The notes under the pieces are model-generated. The model was not told the origin of the DNA. It did not search any database and saw only the letters and a program-made list of their open reading frames with translations. Positions 1 through 5,222 of a stretch of DNA of 5,222 nt are shown here, piece after piece; within the stretch, counting starts at the first letter, position 1, and every line of letters starts with the position of its first letter. The position numbers and the translations under genes are program-made. Source of the stretch: JACQFZ01 sp036381895. Lineage in GTDB: Bacteria > Pseudomonadota > Gammaproteobacteria > Acidiferrobacterales > Sulfurifustaceae. Where the stretch lies: assembly GCA_036381895.1 (NCBI GenBank), contig DASVBY010000004.1, forward strand, positions 1 to 5,222. Direction: 5' to 3'.

Positions 1-171
1 CCCCCGGTGCTCGGGCCGACGCGCTACCGCAATCTCGTGCTCAACACCGGCCACGGCACGCTCGGCTGGACCATGGCTTGCGGTTCGGGAAAGGCGATCG
101 CCGACCTCGTTTCCGGCCGGCGGCCCGAAGTCGACATCAGCGATCTGACGCTCCACCGCTATTCCGCCTGA
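1..171 (+). CDS. dadA: D-amino acid dehydrogenase small subunit, C-terminal fragment
   Basis: This is the 3' end of a gene that begins outside the window; frame 1 is open from the first base to a TGA at 169-171 and gives 56 residues. DadA is an FAD-dependent, membrane-associated dehydrogenase that deaminates D-amino acids (chiefly D-alanine) to 2-oxo acids and ammonia, feeding electrons to the respiratory chain. The fragment carries the family's C-terminal signature NTGHGTLGWTMACGSGKAIA, part of the FAD-binding half of the DAO fold, followed by DLVSGRRPEVDISDLTLHRY, which lines up with the end of E. coli DadA as I remember it (LSGRTPAI...DLSVARY). It ends soon after the RY, so it lacks the roughly 20-residue tail of the E. 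coli protein. It converges on glcE with an 18-bp gap. Identity is secure from the motif; start, RBS and full length cannot be seen. Confidence 0.93.
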   Translation, partial: PPVLGPTRYRNLVLNTGHGTLGWTMACGSGKAIADLVSGRRPEVDISDLTLHRYSA

Positions 172-189
172 CGCCGGCGGCGAACGCGG

Positions 190-1251
190 CTACCAGGCCG
201 TGCTGAAGCGGCCGGGATTGAGCACGCCGCCCGGATCGAAGGCGTGCTTGAGACGGCGGTGCAGCAGCTGCAGCGGCGGCGGGAGCGGCTGGAACACCTC
301 GCCCGCGCGGTCGCCGCCGCGAAAGAGCGTCGCGTGCCCGCCCGCACCCGCGGCTGCCGCCCACACGTCCGTTGCCCGCGCCGAGGTCTTGAGCCAGCGC
401 TGCGCGCCGCCCCAATCGATGAGCCATTCGCCGGCGAGCGCCATCGGCGGCGTCGCCGGCGGTACCGAAAGCCGCCAGAGCGGGCCCTCGGTCGCGAAGA
501 AGTCGAGCCGATGCTCGCGCAGCGCCTCCCAGAAACGCGCGGCATCGGGGAAGTCCTCGCCGCCCATCTTCGTGCGCGCCGCCCGCAGCGTCTGCGCCGT
601 GCCCGACAGCCGCACGTAGAGGACTCCGTCGAGATGGCAGGCCGCGGAGAGCGGCAGCGGCCGCGCGGCCCACGCGTTCATCTCTGCGATCGCGCGCTCC
701 GCGGGCAACTCGAAGCGCAGCGTCATCTCGGCTTCGGGGCGGGGCAACACCTTGAGCGACGCCTCGAGCAGCACACCGAGGGTGCCGAGCGCGCCGACCA
801 TGAAGCGCGAGATGTCGTAGCCGGCGACGTTCTTCATCACCTGCCCGCCGAAGGAAAGGATCTCGCCCTTGCCGTTGATGATCTTCGCGCCGAGCACGAA
901 GTCGCGCGCCGAGCCGGTGTAGGGCCGGGCGGGCCCGGAAAAACCGCAGGCGAGGGTGCCGCCGAGCGTCGCCGCCTCGCCGAAGTACGGCGGCTCGAAC
1001 GCCAGCCGCTGCCCCTGCGCCGCGAGCGCGGCTTCGATTTCCGCGAGTGGCGTGCCGGCACGCGCGGTGATGACGAGCTCCGTCGGCTCGTACGACACGA
1101 TGCCGCGGTGTCCGGCCACCTGCAGCGGCTCGCCGCGCGGCGCACGCCCGTAGAAATCCTTGGTGCCGCCGCTGACGATCCGCAGCGGTGAGCCGCTGCC
1201 CGCGGCGCGCACCGCCTCGGCGAGGTCTGCACTGAGGTCTTTGTCGGTCAC
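190..1251 (-). CDS. glcE: glycolate dehydrogenase (oxidase) subunit GlcE, FAD-binding
   Basis: GlcE is one of three subunits (GlcD, GlcE, GlcF) of membrane-associated glycolate dehydrogenase, which oxidises glycolate to glyoxylate. The 353-aa product matches the usual length (about 350 aa) and is collinear with E. coli GlcE as I remember it. The FAD-binding PCMH/VAO-type domain covers about residues 20-175: the IVSGGTKDFYGR loop (25-36), HRGIVSYEPTELVITARAGT (48-67), the EPPYFGEAATLGG stretch (86-98), SARDFVLGAKIINGKGE (114-130) and GGQVMKNVAGYDISRFMVG (135-153). The C-terminal part has LIDWGGAQRWLK and GGHATLFRGGD, and ends in the family's DPGGVLNPGR motif. The start is GTG (codon at 1249-1251, MTDKDLS); no other Met lies near the N-terminus. 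The upstream sequence ACAAAGATAAC has no good Shine-Dalgarno, suggesting translation is partly coupled to glcD or driven by a weak site. It lies 57 bp behind glcD, clearly in one operon. It is followed by convergent dadA, not glcF. Confidence 0.96.
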   Translation of the reverse strand: MTDKDLSADLAEAVRAAGSGSPLRIVSGGTKDFYGRAPRGEPLQVAGHRGIVSYEPTELVITARAGTPLAEIEAALAAQGQRLAFEPPYFGEAATLGGTLACGFSGPARPYTGSARDFVLGAKIINGKGEILSFGGQVMKNVAGYDISRFMVGALGTLGVLLEASLKVLPRPEAEMTLRFELPAERAIAEMNAWAARPLPLSAACHLDGVLYVRLSGTAQTLRAARTKMGGEDFPDAARFWEALREHRLDFFATEGPLWRLSVPPATPPMALAGEWLIDWGGAQRWLKTSARATDVWAAAAGAGGHATLFRGGDRAGEVFQPLPPPLQLLHRRLKHAFDPGGVLNPGRFSTAW

Positions 1252-1273
1252 GTTATCTTTGTTGCTTCGGAGA

Positions 1274-1303
1274 AACCGCGACGACGCTCGAGCGGCCGCG
1301 GTT
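1274..1303 (-). other. intercistronic hairpin between glcD and glcE
   Basis: AACCGCG at 1274-1280 is the exact reverse complement of CGCGGTT at 1297-1303, giving a 7-bp outer stem. Inside it lies a perfect 10-bp palindrome CGCTCGAGCG (1285-1294), which can form a second stacked stem. In the mRNA sense (minus strand) the hairpin is followed by TTTCTCC, which is too poor in U to be a convincing intrinsic terminator. It fills most of the 57-bp spacer between the glcD stop and the glcE start. Possible roles, all inferred, are partial attenuation, protection of the glcD message from 3' exonucleases, or tuning of the glcD:glcE ratio. In DNA this GC-rich, such a fold could also be chance. Confidence 0.4.
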
Positions 1304-1308
1304 CGACG

Positions 1309-2796
1309 TCAAAACCGCTCCAGCTCCGGGAACTTGAGCTTGCCGCCGTGCACGTGCATGGCGTTGTACTCGGCGCAGCGCGCGAGCGTCGGGACGGCCT
1401 TCCCGGGGTTCAGGAGCGCGCGCTCGTCGAATGCCGCCTTCACGGCATGGAACTGTGCGAGCTCGGCCGGCCGGAACTGCACGCACATCTGTCCGATCTT
1501 CTCGACGCCGACGCCGTGCTCGCCCGTGATCGTGCCGCCGACCGCGACGCAAAGCTCGAGGATCTTCGCGCCGAGCTCCTCCGTGCGGGCGAGGTCGCCG
1601 GGCTTGTTCGCGTCGTAGAGTATGAGCGGGTGCAGGTTGCCGTCGCCCGCGTGGAACACGTTCGCGACCGGGAGGTTGTATTCGGCCGAGAGCCGCGCGA
1701 TCTCGCTCAGCACGTGCGCGAGGTGCTTGCGCGGAATGGTGCCGTCCATGCAGTAGTAGTCGGGCGAGAGGCGTCCGACCGCCGGGAACGCGCCCTTGCG
1801 CCCGGCCCAGAGCTTGCGCCGCTCTTCCTCGGTCTGGGAGATGCGCAGCCCCGTCGCGCCGCGCCGCATGATCTCGCTCACGCGCACGATGCCTTCGGCC
1901 ACTTCGGCCTCGGTGCCGTCGAGCTCGCAGAGGAGGAGCGCCGCGGCATCGACCGGGTAGCCCGCGTGCGCGTAGTCCTCGGAGGCGCGGATCGCGAGCT
2001 GGTCCATCATCTCGAGCCCGCCCGGAATGAAGCCGGAGCCGATGATCGCCGCGACCGCATCGCCCGCCGCGCGCACGTCGTCGAAGGCGCCGACCACGAC
2101 CTGCGCGCACTCGGGGCGGGGCAGGAGCTTCACGGTGACCTCGACGATCACGCCGAGGAGCCCTTCCGAGCCGGTGAGCAGCGCAAGCAAATCGTAGCCC
2201 GCCGCGTCGGGCGTCTTGCCGCCGATGGAAATGGTCTCGCCCTCGATGGTGACGAAGCGCAGGCCGATGACGTTGTGCACCGTGAGCCCGTACTTCAGGC
2301 AATGCACTCCGCCCGCGTTCTCGGCGACGTTGCCGCCGATGGAGCAGGCGATCTGCGACGACGGGTCGGGCGCGTAGTAGAGGCCGTAGGGTGCCGCCGC
2401 CTCCGAGACCGCGAGATTGCGCACCCCGGGCTGCACGCGCGCCGTGCGGTTGACCGGATCGATCTCGAGGATGCGGTTGAGCTTCGCGAGCACGAGCAGC
2501 ACGCCGTTCTCGAGCGGGAGCGCGCCGCCCGAGAGCCCCGTGCCCGCGCCGCGCGCGACGACCGGCACCCCGAGGCGGTGACAGAGCTTGAGCACTTCCG
2601 CGACCTGCTCGGCGTTCTCGGGGAGCGCCACCACGAGCGGGAGCTTGCGGTAGGCCGAGAGCCCGTCGCACTCGTACGGCCGACGCTCCTCCTCGCTCCT
2701 GAGGACGCTCCCGCGCGGCAGGATGGCGCGCAGCCCCGCGATCAGCTCGCGTTCGACGTCGGCAGGAAGCGGTTCGGCGGGGGCGGCAGCGGTCAT
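1309..2796 (-). CDS. glcD: glycolate dehydrogenase (oxidase) subunit GlcD, FAD-linked
   Basis: GlcD is the main flavoprotein subunit of glycolate dehydrogenase and belongs to the FAD-linked oxidase family with a C-terminal FAD-oxidase domain, related to D-lactate dehydrogenases. The called product has 495 aa (E. coli GlcD is about 499) and is collinear with it throughout. Numbered from the chosen Met: RPYECDGLSAYR (39-50), the FAD loop RGAGTGLSGGALPLENG (82-98), ARVQPGVRNLA (119-129), the signature PSSQIACSIGGNVAENAGG (145-163), LTGSEGLLGV (207-216), SPDYYCMDGTIPR (344-356), the active-site-type FHAGDGNLHPLIL (381-393), ISGEHG-like ITGEHGVGVEKIGQM (423-437), LLNPGK (461-466) and the family C-terminus FPELERF. 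The frame stays open to an upstream ATG at 2890-2892, which would add 32 residues. I prefer the ATG at 2794-2796 because the extension has no GlcD character and overlaps the divergent control region. Neither start has a clear Shine-Dalgarno. It is the first gene of the glcDE operon. Confidence 0.96.
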   Translation of the reverse strand: MTAAAPAEPLPADVERELIAGLRAILPRGSVLRSEEERRPYECDGLSAYRKLPLVVALPENAEQVAEVLKLCHRLGVPVVARGAGTGLSGGALPLENGVLLVLAKLNRILEIDPVNRTARVQPGVRNLAVSEAAAPYGLYYAPDPSSQIACSIGGNVAENAGGVHCLKYGLTVHNVIGLRFVTIEGETISIGGKTPDAAGYDLLALLTGSEGLLGVIVEVTVKLLPRPECAQVVVGAFDDVRAAGDAVAAIIGSGFIPGGLEMMDQLAIRASEDYAHAGYPVDAAALLLCELDGTEAEVAEGIVRVSEIMRRGATGLRISQTEEERRKLWAGRKGAFPAVGRLSPDYYCMDGTIPRKHLAHVLSEIARLSAEYNLPVANVFHAGDGNLHPLILYDANKPGDLARTEELGAKILELCVAVGGTITGEHGVGVEKIGQMCVQFRPAELAQFHAVKAAFDERALLNPGKAVPTLARCAEYNAMHVHGGKLKFPELERF

Positions 2797-2862
2797 CGAT
2801 TTCGGTCGTGTGCGTTGCAACTCGCCTGCCGCTCCAGGATTCCCGAAGCGGGGCAGGGGCGT

Positions 2863-2872
2863 TAGTACACCA
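2863..2872 (-). promoter_or_regulatory. candidate FadR/GlcC-type (GntR family) operator half-symmetric site
   Basis: On the minus strand this reads TGGTGTACTA, which fits the general FadR-subfamily operator pattern T-N-GT-N(0-3)-AC-N-A with a 2-base centre. The established regulator of glc operons in E. coli, GlcC, belongs to this subfamily, so a site about 70 bp upstream of the glcD start is in a sensible place. The match rests on few fixed bases, the palindrome is imperfect (TGGT against TAGT) and no regulator gene is in the window. This is a weak inference. Confidence 0.2.
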
Positions 2873-2912
2873 TCAATAGCGCCCTGCGTCATCCGGCCGC
2901 GCGCGGGCGCCC

Positions 2913-2933
2913 GGCGGGTTATACTTTCCCGCC
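2913..2933 (+). promoter_or_regulatory. probable ygiQ promoter -10 region inside a 6-bp inverted repeat
   Basis: TATACT at 2920-2925 matches the sigma-70 -10 consensus TATAAT in 5 of 6 bases. It would put the transcription start near 2932 and give a leader of about 20 nt before the ygiQ ATG at 2952. No recognisable TTGACA-like -35 lies 16-18 bp upstream; that stretch is all G and C. The -10 box sits between GGCGGG (2913-2918) and CCCGCC (2928-2933), a perfect inverted repeat. Read on the minus strand the same island gives TATAAC (2923-2918), also 5 of 6, which could serve glcD. The element is visible; promoter activity is inferred. Confidence 0.45.
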
Positions 2934-2951
2934 TTTCGACCCCGGCCGCCG

Positions 2952-5000
<2,049 letters not shown>

Positions 5001-5086
5001 CGCACCAAGGGCAGCTTCCGCACTCAGCACACCGGACTTCCGCCCGCGCCTCGTGTCGAAAAGCCGCCGCGCAAGCTGCCGCGCCG

Positions 5087-5100
5087 TAGCCGGGCGGCTA
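5087..5100. repeat. short inverted repeat downstream of ygiQ
   Basis: TAGCC (5087-5091) and GGCTA (5096-5100) pair around a GGGC loop. The stem is only 5 bp and no T-run follows on the plus strand (GCCTCTCG), so it is at best a weak structure after ygiQ. It may well be chance in GC-rich DNA. Confidence 0.2.
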
Positions 5101-5125
5101 GCCTCTCGAAATAGCGTAAGGACGA

Positions 5126-5151
5126 CGCGTCGCTGCGCACGCGGCGACGCG
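5126..5151. terminator. strong GC hairpin downstream of ygiQ, possible terminator without a U-tract
   Basis: CGCGTCGC (5126-5133) is the exact reverse complement of GCGACGCG (5144-5151). Three further inner pairs (T5134-G5143 wobble, G5135-C5142, C5136-G5141) extend it to an 11-bp stem closed by a GCAC loop. It lies about 125 bp after the ygiQ stop, where a transcript end is expected. No T-run follows on the plus strand (AGTTCCTAGC) and none is evident on the minus side (TCGTCCTTACG), so it is not a classic intrinsic terminator. It could stabilise an RNA 3' end or form part of a repeat unit with the sequence that follows. Confidence 0.4.
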
Positions 5152-5179
5152 AGTTCCTAGCGTCCGCGGGTACGTTTCA

Positions 5180-5211
5180 AGATTGCTTCGTCGCTTCGCG
5201 GTTCGCAATGA
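5180..5211. repeat. dispersed palindromic intergenic repeat copy (GATTGCTTCGTCGCTTCG type)
   Basis: The sequence begins AGATTGCTTCGTCGCTTCGC and ends GTTCGCAATGA. ATTGC (5182-5186) and GCAAT (5205-5209) form the terminal inverted repeat, with a small CGC-TTC-GCG hairpin inside (5192-5200) and GCTTCG present twice (5185-5190, 5193-5198). I recall near-identical sequences (on the other strand CATTGCGAGGA followed by GCGAAGCGACGAAGCAAT) as multi-copy intergenic elements in many bacterial genomes. This copy differs from that remembered form mainly in a 3-base block (ACC where I expect GGA). Only one copy lies in the window, so its repeat status rests on memory and on its palindromic form. Confidence 0.6.
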
Positions 5212-5222
5212 GCTGCGCTACC

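Larger units (their letters stand above)
2797..2951. promoter_or_regulatory. divergent intergenic control region, glcD / ygiQ
   Basis: These 155 bp separate the chosen glcD start (minus) from the ygiQ start (plus) and must carry the promoters of both unless one is served from elsewhere. Two AT-rich islands stand out in an otherwise GC-rich stretch: about 2861-2878 (GTTAGTACACCATCAATA) and 2919-2927 (TTATACTTT). The second has the best -10 match. If glcD were translated from the alternative upstream ATG (2890-2892), this region would shrink to 59 bp. Confidence 0.6.
5001..5222. other. non-coding stretch after ygiQ to the window end
   Basis: No convincing gene is seen on either strand. The remaining open frames are shadow extensions of other frames or very short. 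The stretch holds the weak inverted repeat at 5087-5100, the strong hairpin at 5126-5151 and the palindromic repeat at 5180-5211. The next gene lies beyond the window and its direction is unknown. Confidence 0.6.

Noticed and set aside
1253..2671. A 472-residue minus-strand frame overlapping glcD
   Set aside because: It is an Arg/Gly/Ala-rich out-of-frame translation of glcD; the true frame matches GlcD from end to end.
244..2865. Long plus-strand open frames antisense to glcE (244-1191) and glcD (1348-2865)
   Set aside because: They mirror the codon bias of the real genes, have Arg/Glu/Ala-rich translations without motifs, and coincide exactly with conserved GlcE and GlcD coding sequence.
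2904..2913. CGGGCGCCCG palindrome upstream of the ygiQ -10
   Set aside because: Such short GC palindromes are expected often in this composition. It is noted only as context for the promoter and not called as an operator.
5177..5221. A minus-strand frame open from the window edge (VAQLIANREATKQS, then stop) that could be the 3' end of a neighbouring gene
   Set aside because: It has only 14 codons, most lying inside the palindromic repeat at 5180-5211. Too short to support a gene, although repeats of this kind can run into gene ends.
5198..5222. Minus-strand GGTAGCGCAGCTC resembling part of a tRNA D-arm region
   Set aside because: The following bases do not pair into an anticodon stem (GCTCA would need TGAGC but CCGCG is found), and no full cloverleaf can be built in the window.

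Overview
The window is GC-rich DNA from a bacterial chromosome. Its gene content and protein similarity (GlcD/GlcE, DadA and YgiQ, all close to the Escherichia coli proteins as I remember them) point to a high-GC beta- or gammaproteobacterium; I cannot place it more finely. It looks like ordinary metabolic core genome. I see no transposase, integrase, phage gene, CRISPR array or defence system, and nothing supports a wholly new multi-gene system.

Layout: (1) positions 1-171, plus strand, hold the last 56 codons of dadA, the FAD-dependent D-amino acid dehydrogenase; the gene starts outside the window. (2) Positions 190-2796, minus strand, hold glcD followed by glcE, the two flavin-binding subunits of glycolate dehydrogenase, with a 57-bp spacer that can fold into a hairpin. 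The third subunit gene, glcF, normally follows glcE, but here dadA ends head-on against glcE with only 18 bp between them. (3) Positions 2797-2951 form the divergent control region between glcD and ygiQ. It contains a -10-like element usable on both strands, flanked by a 6-bp inverted repeat, and a weak candidate site for a FadR/GlcC-type regulator. (4) Positions 2952-5000, plus strand, hold a complete YgiQ-family (UPF0313) radical SAM protein of 682 aa with CxxxCxxC and a second conserved-looking cysteine cluster. (5) Positions 5001-5222 are non-coding as far as I can tell. They hold a strong GC hairpin and, at the end, a copy of a dispersed palindromic repeat of a type I recall from many bacterial genomes.

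Functionally, GlcDE (with GlcF encoded elsewhere) would oxidise glycolate to glyoxylate and pass electrons to the quinone pool. DadA does the analogous job for D-amino acids, giving 2-oxo acids and ammonia. Both are membrane-linked respiratory dehydrogenases of small carbon compounds, but they are on opposite strands and not co-transcribed. YgiQ has no established reaction and no evident link to either. The most useful leads are the missing glcF, the symmetric promoter, the extra YgiQ cysteines and the terminal repeat.
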